Positions 44,725-54,631 are shown, counted from the first letter of the stretch. The stretch is 64,000 nucleotides of DNA from Aquabacterium sp029268225 (GCF_037482285.1 NZ_JBBEYB010000007.1:1-64000), one strand, 5' to 3'. The notes: generated from the sequence alone by a model not told the origin. Translations and numbers: made by a program.

Positions 44725-45727
44725 GAACCGCTTCGTGGTGCACGAGGTCGAGCAAAAGCCCGTGGCTTACCTGGCAGAGCTCGATGCGGCCATTGACGTT
44801 GATCGAGCCCAGCATGGCAAGCCCCCACTCAAGCCCCGTGACGAGGTGGTGCAGACAAAAGAGATCAAGGTCAGCACGAGCGACAAGGATGCGGGTTACA
44901 TGACCCGAGAGGGCAAACCGCAAGGCTTCTTCTACCTGGATCACCGTACCGTTGACAGCCGCCACGCGCTCATCACCGATACCCATGTGACACCGGGCAA
45001 CGTGCACGACAGCCAACCCTATCTGGGGCGACTGGATCGTCAATGCGAGCGCTTTGGGCTCACACCCTTGGCAGTGGGGCTTGATGCAGGTTACTTCACG
45101 CCGATGATCTGCAACGGACTCGAGCAACGGGGTGTTTACGGGGTCATCGGTTACCGCCGCCCCAATCACCAAGATGGCTACCTCTACAAGCGTGAGTATC
45201 ACTACGACGCCCAGCGCGATGGCTATGTCTGCCCGCAAGGGCAGTTCCTGCCGTACCGCACCACCAACCGAGTGGGTTACAGGGAGTACCGATCAGACCC
45301 CCATCAGTGTCGAGACTGTCCGTTGAGGGGGCAATGCACCAAGAGCGCCAACTTCACCAAGGTGCTGGTTCGCCACGTGTGGGATGACGCCAAAGAGCGA
45401 GTCAACGGCCATCGGCTGACACCACAAGGCAAGAAGATCTACGAGCGCAGAAAAGAGACCGTCGAGCGCAGCTTTGCAGACGCCAAGGAGTTGCATGGCC
45501 ACCGATATGCCCGATTCCGCGGTCTGGAGAAAGTGCGCGCGCAATGCCTGATGGCTGCGGCCGCGCAGAACATCAAGAAGATCGCCAGGCTGCTGGCGCA
45601 GCTTCTATGGCCCCTGCAAGCGCTCAGCAAGACGATCACAGCCATCATCTTGGCGCAGATCGAGCAGGCCGCGCCCCAAACGCGCATCACAGGCTCAGCG
45701 AGCAGATTCGCGCTCGCGACTCCATAA
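44725..45727 (+). pseudogene. IS1182-family transposase, 3' part
   Basis: Continuation of the transposase split at 36489. It carries YMTREGKPQGFFYLDHRTVD, the second acidic site in AVGLDAGYFTP, the cysteine cluster CRDCPLRGQC typical of this family, and the terminal glutamate helix RRKETVERSFADAKELHGHRYARFRG (in part). The frame is open to TAA at 45725-45727. Alone it lacks a start and should be silent. Confidence 0.9.
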
Positions 45728-45770
45728 ACAACAAACCCGGCCTGAAAAGACGGGGTTTGTCAGCAGCCTG

Positions 45771-45794
45771 ACGGGGCCTTAGGGCCCCGTTTTT
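45771..45794 (+). terminator. Right copy of the eno terminator, with its T run
   Basis: The 20-base hairpin (45771-45790) identical to 35950-35969 is followed here by TTTT and then sequence leading to ftsB. This is presumably the original 3' side of the eno terminator. Confidence 0.85.
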
Positions 45795-45810
45795 CATGCT
45801 CAGCTGCATG

Positions 45811-45816
45811 GATAAT
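45811..45816 (+). promoter_or_regulatory. Possible -10 element for a leaderless ftsB message
   Basis: GATAAT ends 6 bases before the ATG at 45823, and no Shine-Dalgarno sequence is present. Being downstream of the duplicated hairpin, it would survive the IS insertion. No clear -35 box was seen. Confidence 0.35.
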
Positions 45817-45822
45817 GTGAAC

Positions 45823-46134
45823 ATGCGTGTCGCAACCCTGATCCTCTTGGCTTTGCTTGCTGTGGTGCATGCTGAACTTTGGTTCGGCAAGGGTGGGGTG
45901 CCGCGTGTCATGACCCTGCGCACAGAGCTCGAAGCACAGCAAAAGGCCAACGCTGTAGCCCAGACCCGCAATCAGCAACTTGCCGCCGAAGTGCGTGATT
46001 TGCAAGAAGGTCTGGAAATGGTGGAAGAAAAGGCCCGCACCGAGTTGGGTATGGTCAAGCCTGACGAGATCTACGTCCAGATGACCAGCCAGTTGCCGCA
46101 AGTGTCGCCAGTCCCGGCAGCCTCCAAACCCTGA
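45823..46134 (+). CDS. ftsB: Cell division protein FtsB
   Basis: A 103-residue bitopic division protein (DivIC/FtsB family) with one N-terminal membrane helix and a periplasmic coiled coil (about 25-75, LRTELEAQQKANAVAQTRN), followed by the EEKARTELGMVKPDEIYVQ block. It forms a complex with FtsL and FtsQ. The eno-ftsB order is ancestral; here the two are separated by 9.8 kb of inserted DNA. The start at 45823 matches the family; ATGs at 45808 and 45796 are alternatives. Confidence 0.87.
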   Translation: MRVATLILLALLAVVHAELWFGKGGVPRVMTLRTELEAQQKANAVAQTRNQQLAAEVRDLQEGLEMVEEKARTELGMVKPDEIYVQMTSQLPQVSPVPAASKP

Positions 46135-46793
46135 TGCTGACCTCCGACATTTTGAGCGGGTGGATTGCCTGGGCTCAGCCCTTGCTGCAGCCTTGGTGGA
46201 CTGCCTGGGGCGTCCCGGTCAGCTATCTGGAAGCCGTCGCTTTTGTCCTGTCGCTGTGGATGGTCGCTTGCAACTTGCGCGTGAACCCACTGGGCTGGCC
46301 TTTGGCCATCGGTAGTTCCGTGTTGTACGGCATCTTGTTTGCGCATTACGGCTTGTATGGCGAGGCAGGCCTCCAAGGTGTGTTTGTGGCCATGGCTTTT
46401 TGGGGCTGGTGGCAGTGGTTGCGGGGCGTCGACGCCCAGAATCAGACGCTGAAGGTTCGATCGCTCTCCATGCGTGGACGCTGGGCAGGTTTGCTGGCAC
46501 TGCTGATCTTGTGGCCATTGCTGGGCTGGCTGCTTGATCACATCACCGACTCGACGGTGCCTTACGGAGATGCCTTGCCCACGGCCGGCAGTCTGATTGG
46601 TCAGTGGTTACTCGGCCGCAAATGGGTGGAGAACTGGCCCTGCTGGCTTGCCGTCAACCTGGTCAGCATGGCACTGTTCGCGTACAAGGAGCTTTGGCTC
46701 ACGGTCATCTTGTATGGCATCTTTGCCGCCTTGTCGTTACTGGGATGGCAGCAGTGGCTGAGCCTGGCGGCCCATGGCAAGGCTCGCGCATGA
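46134..46793 (+). CDS. pnuC: Nicotinamide riboside transporter PnuC
   Basis: A 219-residue polytopic membrane protein of the PnuC family. Signature parts are EAVAFVLSLWMVACNLRVNPLGWPLAIGSS (in part), LYGEAGLQGVFVAMAFWGWWQW, and ENWPCWLAVNLVSMALFAYKELWLT. The ATG overlaps the ftsB stop by one base (TGATG), and the stop overlaps the next gene. Pairing with a NadR-like kinase indicates uptake and trapping of nicotinamide riboside for NAD. Confidence 0.92.
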   Translation: MLTSDILSGWIAWAQPLLQPWWTAWGVPVSYLEAVAFVLSLWMVACNLRVNPLGWPLAIGSSVLYGILFAHYGLYGEAGLQGVFVAMAFWGWWQWLRGVDAQNQTLKVRSLSMRGRWAGLLALLILWPLLGWLLDHITDSTVPYGDALPTAGSLIGQWLLGRKWVENWPCWLAVNLVSMALFAYKELWLTVILYGIFAALSLLGWQQWLSLAAHGKARA

Positions 46794-47431
46794 GCTCTCA
46801 TGTGATCGCCCTGGTGGGTGCGGAAAGCACCGGCAAGACGACGGTGGCGCGAGAAGTCACGCGGGTCCTCACCGGTCGCGGCATCGATGCCGTGATGGTC
46901 CCAGAAGCCCTGCGTGACTTCTGCATTCAGCACAGGCGCACGCCGCTTCAGCACGAACAGGCAGGCATCGCTGCGGAACAGTCGAGACGCATTCACGAGG
47001 CGGCCCAACGCCACAGCGTGGTGTTGGCTGACACCACTGCGTTGATCACAGCCATTTACAGCGACTACATCTTCAACGACCGTAGCCTGTATGAGGTTGC
47101 GCTACGTGATCATGCTCTGGCTGACCTGACCTTGCTGACTTCGCTGGACCTCGGATGGACCGCCGACGGCACCATTCGTGACGGCCCACATGCGCAGGAG
47201 CCGGTTGATCAACTCATCCGACAGGCCTTGCAGCAACATCAGCTTCCTTACAACGTGGTGGCAGGGCGGGGTGTCGCGCGAGTGCAGCATGCGCTTTCAG
47301 CCATTGAGCACCTGATGGATGCACCTCAACGCCAGTTACGCGCCGCCAGCAGTCCCCGTTGGCGCTGGTATTGCGACAACTGTGACGACGGTGAGTGCGA
47401 GCAGCATGGCCTGGGCGATGGCAGACCTTGA
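46790..47431 (+). CDS. NadR-like ATP-binding kinase with a C-terminal Cys/His cluster
   Basis: A 213-residue P-loop protein similar to the ribosylnicotinamide kinase domain of NadR. Walker A is G10-A-E-S-T-G-K-T-T18, and VVLADTTALITAIYSDYIF is the nucleoside-side region. No NMN adenylyltransferase or helix-turn-helix domain is present. The last 24 residues contain C195, C198, C203 and H206 (C-x2-C-x4-C-x2-H), a possible zinc site. It overlaps pnuC by four bases, supporting a role in phosphorylating imported nicotinamide riboside. Confidence 0.82.
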   Translation: MSSHVIALVGAESTGKTTVAREVTRVLTGRGIDAVMVPEALRDFCIQHRRTPLQHEQAGIAAEQSRRIHEAAQRHSVVLADTTALITAIYSDYIFNDRSLYEVALRDHALADLTLLTSLDLGWTADGTIRDGPHAQEPVDQLIRQALQQHQLPYNVVAGRGVARVQHALSAIEHLMDAPQRQLRAASSPRWRWYCDNCDDGECEQHGLGDGRP

Positions 47432-48194
47432 CACACCCCAAACCGTGATGAACGGGCCGCTGCACATACTATGGCGCGATGATCGCTTGGTGGCAGTGCA
47501 CAAGCCAGCTGGTTGGCTGGTCCACCGTACTTGGCTGGACGCACATGAGACCCGCTTTGTCATGCAAACCTTGCGCGACCAACTGGGCCAGCATGTGTAT
47601 CCCGTTCATCGTCTGGACAAAGGCACATCAGGCGTGCTGCTGATGGCCCTGGACCCCGAGGCTGCACGCGCCGTGACAGCCATGTTCGAGACACGTCTGC
47701 CGCGCAAAAGCTACGTGGCGATGGTTCGTGGTTGGCCACCGGCACATGTGAGGGTCGACCACGCCCTGAAACCAGATGACGCACCGCAGGACACCGAGCC
47801 CCAGCAAGCCGTGACGTGCTTCCAGCGTTTGGCTGTGATGCAAATCGACGTGCCAGTGGATCGCTACCCTAGCACCCGTGTCGCCTTGGTCAAGGCCCAC
47901 CCGGAAACGGGCCGTCGCCATCAGATTCGGCGTCACCTCAAGCATTTGGCACATCCCATCATTGGTGATGCGACGCACGGCAAAGGAGCGCACAACCGAT
48001 GGTGGGCAACGCAACTACAACAACAGCGGCTGTGGCTACACGCACAGCAGTTGAGCCTGCCTCACCCCGTCACGGGTGAATGGCTGCACCTGGTCTCTGA
48101 TTGTCAGGACCCCAGGCTGAATGCCGACTGGTGCCAGTTGCTGAACGGCTGGCCTTGGCAATGGGATGAGGCCACGACCATCGGCCCTCCCTGA
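47418..48194 (+). CDS. truC: RluA-family pseudouridine synthase, TruC-like
   Basis: A 258-residue pseudouridine synthase; TruC modifies U65 of tRNAs. The catalytic aspartate is D67 in HRLDKGTSGVLL, preceded by VHKPAGWLVHRTWLD, which fits TruC better than RluA. TGRRHQIRRHLKHLAHPIIGD follows. The start is uncertain: 47418 overlaps the kinase gene by 14 bases, and 47406 or 47448 are possible. Confidence 0.85.
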   Translation: MADLDTPQTVMNGPLHILWRDDRLVAVHKPAGWLVHRTWLDAHETRFVMQTLRDQLGQHVYPVHRLDKGTSGVLLMALDPEAARAVTAMFETRLPRKSYVAMVRGWPPAHVRVDHALKPDDAPQDTEPQQAVTCFQRLAVMQIDVPVDRYPSTRVALVKAHPETGRRHQIRRHLKHLAHPIIGDATHGKGAHNRWWATQLQQQRLWLHAQQLSLPHPVTGEWLHLVSDCQDPRLNADWCQLLNGWPWQWDEATTIGPP

Positions 48195-48198
48195 ACGA

Positions 48199-49182
48199 TC
48201 ACTGCAGCCGCGTCGAACCCGGTGGGGTGTCAGCGGCGTCGGTGAACAACTCTCCGGCATCGATCGGGTCAAAGTGGTATTGCTCGCCACAGAAGTCACA
48301 CCCAATTTCAACTTGGCCCTGTTCGGCAATGATGGACTCGACCTCTTCCTGCCCCAGGCTGCGCAGCATGCCGGCCACTCGCTCGCGAGAGCAGGTGCAC
48401 GCAAACCGAGGCCCACTGGCGCCTTGCTGAGGCTCGAAACGGCGCACGTCTTCTTCCCAGAACAGCCTGCGAAGAATGGTGTCTGCATCGAGCGTGAGCA
48501 ATTCTTCCTGCTTCAGCGTGGACGCCAAGTGTGCAATGCGCGTGAAGGCATCGTCCAACTCCAGGTCCTCAGCGCTGCGAGCCCCCTGCGCGAGGTTGGC
48601 CTCACCTTCCACAGGGAGCCGCTGGATGAGCAATCCGGCCGCCACCTCGTCGTTGGCCGCCAGCACCAGCTTGGAGTCCAGTTGCTCAGACTGACGCATG
48701 TAATGCTCCAGCACCTCACTGAGGTCGTGCAAAGGATGGTTGCGCTCGTCATTGAGCGGGACCACACCCTGGTACGGACTCTGTCCTGGCAGGCGATCTT
48801 TCGGGTCGAGTGTGATGGCGCAGCGCCCACGGCCGTTCACATTCACCATGACCTCAAGGGGCAGGCGTCCGGTGTCGGTTGCAGGAAGGTCACCCACCAG
48901 CTTGGCCGTGGTTCTGAAAGCCAAATCAGGCTGCACCTCGGTGACAGCTAGCTTGACCGGGCCTTCGCCGAACACCTGCAGGACGACCGCGCCGTTGAAT
49001 TTGATGTTGGATTGCAGCAGGACACCCGCTGCGCTCATTTCGCCCAAGAGGCGGCGCAGCGGCGCTTCGAAAGGCCCCGCCGATTCGCGCCGACGCAGCA
49101 CTTCCTGCCAACCGTCGGTCAGGCGCACCAGCATGCCGCGCACCGGCAGGCCTTCGAACAGAAACTTGTGCAATTCACTCAT
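48199..49182 (-). CDS. hslO: Redox-regulated chaperone Hsp33
   Basis: A chaperone activated by oxidative stress through release of zinc. The zinc ligands are C262 and C264 (CTC) and C295 and C298 (CDFC) near the C-terminus of the 327 residues; the N-terminal fold begins LHKFLFEGLPVRGMLVRL. The gamma carbonic anhydrase gene lies 6 bp upstream on the same strand, so the two are likely co-transcribed. Confidence 0.94.
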   Translation of the reverse strand: MSELHKFLFEGLPVRGMLVRLTDGWQEVLRRRESAGPFEAPLRRLLGEMSAAGVLLQSNIKFNGAVVLQVFGEGPVKLAVTEVQPDLAFRTTAKLVGDLPATDTGRLPLEVMVNVNGRGRCAITLDPKDRLPGQSPYQGVVPLNDERNHPLHDLSEVLEHYMRQSEQLDSKLVLAANDEVAAGLLIQRLPVEGEANLAQGARSAEDLELDDAFTRIAHLASTLKQEELLTLDADTILRRLFWEEDVRRFEPQQGASGPRFACTCSRERVAGMLRSLGQEEVESIIAEQGQVEIGCDFCGEQYHFDPIDAGELFTDAADTPPGSTRLQ

Positions 49183-49188
49183 GAAAAC

Positions 49189-49725
49189 TCATTCTTTCGG
49201 CGCGTCGATTCGCACCATGTCGGTTCGATATTGGGCCGATTTGGTCACATACAAGGCCGTGCCCATCTGCATGCGCGTGATGTCAGCCTCGCTCAGGGGG
49301 CGAACGGCCTTGGCGGGCGAGCCCATGATCAGCATGCCGTCTTCAAACACCTTGCCTTCGGTCACCAGCGCACCGGCCGCCACCAGGCAGTTCTTGCCAA
49401 TGACGGCGCCGTTGAGCACGACAGCCTGGATGCCGATCAGCGAACCATCGCCAATGGTGCAGCCGTGCAGCATGGCCTGATGGCCGACAGTGACGTTGGC
49501 ACCAATGGTGAGCGGAAAACCGAAATCGGTGTGCAGCACAGACGACTCTTGCACGTTGGAGTTCGTGCCGACCACGATGGGCTCGTTGTCACCGCGCAAG
49601 GTCACGTGCGACCACACACTGCTGCCCTCGGCCAGGAACACCTCACCGATCACGTCTGCCGATTCGGCAACATAGGCACTGGGATGAATCTGGGGTGCCT
49701 TGTCCTTGATGCGATAAATGGCCAT
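49189..49725 (-). CDS. Gamma carbonic anhydrase family protein (YrdA-like)
   Basis: A 178-residue left-handed beta-helix protein. Hexapeptide repeats run through most of it, with SSVWSHVTLRGDNEPIVVG, HTDFGFPLTIGANVTVGHQAMLHGC (in part) and GSPAKAVRPL near the end. Metal-ligand histidines appear in the HTD and GHQAMLHG segments. The start at 49725 skips three codons of the longer frame and gives the usual MAIYRIKDKAP beginning. Confidence 0.9.
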   Translation of the reverse strand: MAIYRIKDKAPQIHPSAYVAESADVIGEVFLAEGSSVWSHVTLRGDNEPIVVGTNSNVQESSVLHTDFGFPLTIGANVTVGHQAMLHGCTIGDGSLIGIQAVVLNGAVIGKNCLVAAGALVTEGKVFEDGMLIMGSPAKAVRPLSEADITRMQMGTALYVTKSAQYRTDMVRIDAPKE

Positions 49726-49918
49726 CTTGATCACGAGCCCAAGGCCCGCCTGTCGGCAGTAGAGAAGTCCTGATTTTATGTGGGCTGACGTCTTTTGTGC
49801 GGTTCACTGCCTTTGCCAGTACGCTGCCATGCCGCAAGCAGGGCAGGCGACAATGTGACGAAGGCGTTTATGTCATAGTGACCAAGGTTGTGCCACTTTT
49901 TGACCCATTGTTGCCAAG

Positions 49919-50695
49919 ATGCTGTTCCTGCTGTCCCCGGCCAAGAGCCTCGATTACGACACCCCGGCCACCACCGATCGCCACACGTTGCCGCAGTTCA
50001 TCGACGAATCTGCGGCCTTGATCGAGGTGCTGCAACCCTACACGCCAGCCCAGATCGCTTCCTTGATGGACCTGAGTGATGCGCTGGCCACGCTGAATGT
50101 GGCCCGCTACGGTGCATGGAGCCGCACCTTCAGTGCCGACAACAGCAAGCAGGCGGTGCTGGCTTTCAACGGTGATGTGTACGAAGGTCTGGATGCGGGC
50201 AGCCTCTCACAGGCCGACCTGGATTGGGCTCAGACCCATGTAGGCATCCTCAGCGGGCTGTACGGCATCCTGCGCCCACTGGACTGGATGCAGCCTTATC
50301 GCCTGGAAATGGGAACCAAATTGCCCAACCCGCGCGGCAAGGACCTGTACGCCTGGTGGGGCGACACACTGGCGGAGCACCTGAACCAGCAACTGGCAGA
50401 GCAAGGTGACAACGTGATCGTCAACTTGGCGTCGCAGGAGTATTTCAAGTCGGTCAAGCGCAAGGCGCTCAAGGCCCGGGTCGTCGAATGCGTGTTCGAG
50501 GACTGGAAGGCGGGCAAGTGGAAGATCATCAGCTTCCATGCCAAGCGCGCCCGCGGCCTGATGGCCCGCTACGCGATCACGCACCGCGCCAAGAAGCCGG
50601 CCAACCTGCTGGGTTTCGATCTGGAAGGCTATGCCTACGATGCAGCGGTGTCCGAGCCTGATCGCTTGGTGTTCCGCCGCCGCTTGGAGGCGTAA
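49919..50695 (+). CDS. yaaA: Peroxide stress protein YaaA (DUF328)
   Basis: A 258-residue protein of the YaaA family, which in E. coli lowers intracellular free iron during peroxide stress and has a DNA-binding fold. It starts MLFLLSPAKSLDYDTPATT and contains FNGDVYEGLDA, HVGILSGLYGILRPLDWMQPYRLEMGT (in part) and NLASQEYFKSV. It is followed by a strong bidirectional terminator shared with rhlE. Confidence 0.94.
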   Translation: MLFLLSPAKSLDYDTPATTDRHTLPQFIDESAALIEVLQPYTPAQIASLMDLSDALATLNVARYGAWSRTFSADNSKQAVLAFNGDVYEGLDAGSLSQADLDWAQTHVGILSGLYGILRPLDWMQPYRLEMGTKLPNPRGKDLYAWWGDTLAEHLNQQLAEQGDNVIVNLASQEYFKSVKRKALKARVVECVFEDWKAGKWKIISFHAKRARGLMARYAITHRAKKPANLLGFDLEGYAYDAAVSEPDRLVFRRRLEA

Positions 50696-50745
50696 AGCAC
50701 TCCCCCTGGCAGGGTCGACGTGAGGTGCTCGGCCACCCAAAAAGC

Positions 50746-50773
50746 AAATCGGCCCCCGAGGGGGCCGATTTTT
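50746..50773. terminator. Bidirectional terminator between yaaA and rhlE
   Basis: A perfect 12-bp stem AAATCGGCCCCC (50746-50757) with GGGGGCCGATTT (50760-50771), then T residues. The mirrored A/T edges let it serve both convergent genes. Confidence 0.88.
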
Positions 50774-50806
50774 CATGGGCGAGGGCGCTGAACACGCCCC
50801 ATCGCA

Positions 50807-52210
<1,404 letters not shown>

Positions 52211-52483
52211 GAGATCTTTGCCCTCGGGAGGGTGAGAAGGTGACTGCACTCGCGGGGTTCGGGCCAGAACGTTGCGAGTCAAGCAAGTGGCAATGTGGTG
52301 GGGGAGTCAAACGCCGCGGTGCGGGGACAAGACCACCGCTAGCCGGCAGAAGCAGGTTGGAGCCAGCACAACGCGTGGCGGTAAACGAACGGAACGGTTG
52401 GAGGGAGTGGCCCTGTTGCCCGTCGTATCCAGACCTGAGCTTGATGATACCCCGCATGGCCGAAGTTTGGGGCGGGGAGCGCC

Positions 52484-52489
52484 TAGAAT
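52484..52489 (+). promoter_or_regulatory. Possible -10 element for a leaderless dnaX message
   Basis: TAGAAT ends 6 bases before the dnaX ATG at 52496, with no Shine-Dalgarno in between. Transcription from it would begin at or next to the ATG. A -35 box is not obvious. Confidence 0.4.
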
Positions 52490-52495
52490 CTGCGC

Positions 52496-54592
52496 ATGAA
52501 TTCAATGGTTCTCGCCCGCAAATACCGTCCCAGAGGCTTTGACAGCATGGTTGGCCAGGGGCATGTGGTCCAGGCTCTGGGCAACGCGCTCACGCAACAG
52601 CGTCTGCACCATGCCTACCTGTTCACCGGGACTCGGGGTGTGGGCAAGACCACGGTGTCACGGATCCTGGCCAAATCGCTCAACTGCGTGGGGCCTGACG
52701 GGCAGGGCACCATCACGGCCTCACCCTGCGGTCAATGCCAGCCTTGCCGCGACATCGACGCAGGGCGCTTTGTCGACTACGTCGAGCTGGACGCGGCGTC
52801 CAACCGTGGCGTGGAAGAGATCTCGCAGTTGCTGGAGCAGGCGGTTTACAAGCCGGTGGTGGGGCGCTTCAAGGTCTACATGATCGACGAAGTGCACATG
52901 CTGTCGAACACGGCCTTCAACGCCATGCTTAAGACGCTGGAAGAGCCGCCGGAGTACCTGAAGTTTGTCTTGGCCACCACCGACCCCCAGAAGGTGCCGG
53001 TGACGGTGTTGTCTCGTTGCTTGCAATTCAACCTGCGGCCCATGGCCGTTCAGACGGTGCAAGAACACCTGGCCCACGTGCTGCAAATTGAGCAGATCGA
53101 GTTCGATCCAGGCTCTCTGCGTCTGTTGGCACGCGCGGCACGCGGCTCGATGCGTGACGCCATGTCACTTGCCGATCAGGCGATCGCCTTTGGCAGTGGC
53201 AGGTTGGAAGAGGGCGCTGTGCGTCAGATGTTGGGCGCCGTCGATCGACAGCATGTGCAACGCATCATCCAGGCTGTCGCCGCCGGTGACGGAGCAGGCT
53301 TGGTTGCCGCAGTCGACACCTTGCGTGAGCTCGGCCTGTCTGCATCCGGCACGCTGGAGGAATTGGCCACGGCCTTGCAGCGCATGGCCGTCTGCCACGC
53401 TGTGCCACAAGCCATCACCTCCGACGACCCGGACGAAGCCACCTGGCAAAGTCTGGCGCCCCTGCTCGCGCCTGATGAAACCCAGCTGTTTTACAGCTTG
53501 TGTCTGCAAGGTCGCGCCGAATTGGCGTTGGCCCCGGACGAGTACAACGGCTTACTGATGCTGTTGTTGCGCTTGCTGGCCTTCAAGCCCGGACACAGCT
53601 ACGGCGCGACGGGGAGTGCCCCGCCCCCAAAAGCTGAAGGCTCGGTCGCGCAGCCCGCGCAGACCGGGCCCTCCACGGACTCCAATTCGCAGCCAGTCCC
53701 TCAGGTTGAGACGCAGGCCGCCCCTGTGAAGGTCGCTCCAGCTGCACCCGCTGCTGCCTTGACAGCGCGCCCGGCCGTGCCTTCACCCGCGGTGCAACCC
53801 TCCGTGCGTGAACAAGCCAGCGTCAGCGCTCCAGCGCGTGCGCCAGAGGCCGCCATTCCGCCTTCGCAGCGAGCTCAGGTGCCGTCGCCCGTCCCATCCA
53901 CGCGGCCCGTGCCGACTGAGCGCATCTCCAGCGCACCGAGCGCGAGCCAAGGCACAGCACCTTGGGACGATTTGCCTCCGGAGGCGGATCCCTCGCTGGC
54001 TGAGCACGATGCAGCCTCTTGGGCCGAAGCCGAGGACGACCTGTCACCGCCGGCTGACTTCGACCGACCGGAGCCTCCCGCTGCCTTTGAAGAGACACCG
54101 TCGCCTGCGCACACGTCACAGCCCGTCGTCGCACGCACAGTCCCATCACTGACCTTGCCGCCTCCTGGCAGTGATCCGCTGTCGGACCGCTGGGCCGAGA
54201 TCGTCGGCCAGTTGCAATCTCGTGGCTTGGTCGCGGCCTTGGTGCGCGAGCTGGCCATCCAGGCGCAATGCATCGCACAGGAAGAAGGTGCAGCGCACAG
54301 TCTGTGGCGCCTGCAGGTCGAACGCGAAAGCCTGCGCACAGACAACCTGCGCGATCGCCTTGCCCAAGCGCTGTCCGAGTTATTGGGACGCGAGGTCCGT
54401 CTGGAGTTGGAGCGCGGCGCCGCCTTCAACACACCCGCCCAGCGCGACCTGGTCGCCCGAGAACTGCGCCAACAACATGCCGAACAGTTGATCAGCAGTG
54501 ATCCACTGGTTCAACAGCTCATGAAACAGTATCCCGGCGCACGCATCGTGCCGGGCTCCATTCACCCCTTGGCGGATCAAGCCGGCAACTGA
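52496..54592 (+). CDS. dnaX: DNA polymerase III subunits tau (and possibly gamma)
   Basis: Clamp-loader ATPase of the replicative polymerase. Domains I-III (about 1-365) carry Walker A GTRGVGKT (45-52), zinc ligands C64, C78, C81 and C84, and the IDEVHMLS Walker B. A long Pro/Ala-rich linker (about 370-555) leads to the tau-specific C-terminal domain that binds the polymerase and helicase. Full tau is 698 residues. At 53611-53670 there is a set of signals for a -1 frameshift that would give a 380-residue gamma-like protein. ybaB and recR follow, as in many bacteria. Confidence 0.95.
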   Translation: MNSMVLARKYRPRGFDSMVGQGHVVQALGNALTQQRLHHAYLFTGTRGVGKTTVSRILAKSLNCVGPDGQGTITASPCGQCQPCRDIDAGRFVDYVELDAASNRGVEEISQLLEQAVYKPVVGRFKVYMIDEVHMLSNTAFNAMLKTLEEPPEYLKFVLATTDPQKVPVTVLSRCLQFNLRPMAVQTVQEHLAHVLQIEQIEFDPGSLRLLARAARGSMRDAMSLADQAIAFGSGRLEEGAVRQMLGAVDRQHVQRIIQAVAAGDGAGLVAAVDTLRELGLSASGTLEELATALQRMAVCHAVPQAITSDDPDEATWQSLAPLLAPDETQLFYSLCLQGRAELALAPDEYNGLLMLLLRLLAFKPGHSYGATGSAPPPKAEGSVAQPAQTGPSTDSNSQPVPQVETQAAPVKVAPAAPAAALTARPAVPSPAVQPSVREQASVSAPARAPEAAIPPSQRAQVPSPVPSTRPVPTERISSAPSASQGTAPWDDLPPEADPSLAEHDAASWAEAEDDLSPPADFDRPEPPAAFEETPSPAHTSQPVVARTVPSLTLPPPGSDPLSDRWAEIVGQLQSRGLVAALVRELAIQAQCIAQEEGAAHSLWRLQVERESLRTDNLRDRLAQALSELLGREVRLELERGAAFNTPAQRDLVARELRQQHAEQLISSDPLVQQLMKQYPGARIVPGSIHPLADQAGN
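53611..53670 (+). promoter_or_regulatory. Candidate -1 ribosomal frameshift signal in dnaX
   Basis: GGGGAG (53611-53616) resembles a Shine-Dalgarno stimulator. Nine bases later the heptamer C CCA AAA (53626-53632) fits the X XXY YYZ pattern in the dnaX frame (codons 378-379). After a -1 slip the next codons are AGC and TGA, ending the product at residue 380. Six bases on, a 9-bp stem with one G-U pair (53639-53647 with 53662-53670) encloses a loop that can add three more pairs. This mirrors the E. coli dnaX layout. Efficiency of a CCA-AAA slip is unknown. Confidence 0.6.
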
Positions 54593-54631
54593 TCCGGTGA
54601 CAATCACGCTTTGCACAAGAAAGGATGAGCC

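Larger units (their letters stand above)
35970..45770 (+). mobile_element. IS1182-family insertion sequence, interrupted by the mer transposon
   Basis: The ends CAGACTGCTGACAAA (35970-35984) and its near-copy inverted at 45756-45770 match at 14 of 15 positions. The element is 1,566 bp once the transposon and one target copy are removed. It is flanked by two exact copies of the 20-base eno terminator hairpin. Each end carries an internal hairpin just inside the repeat: an 11-bp stem at 35980-36008 and an 8- to 9-bp stem at 45731-45760. Family is assigned from the transposase. Confidence 0.87.
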
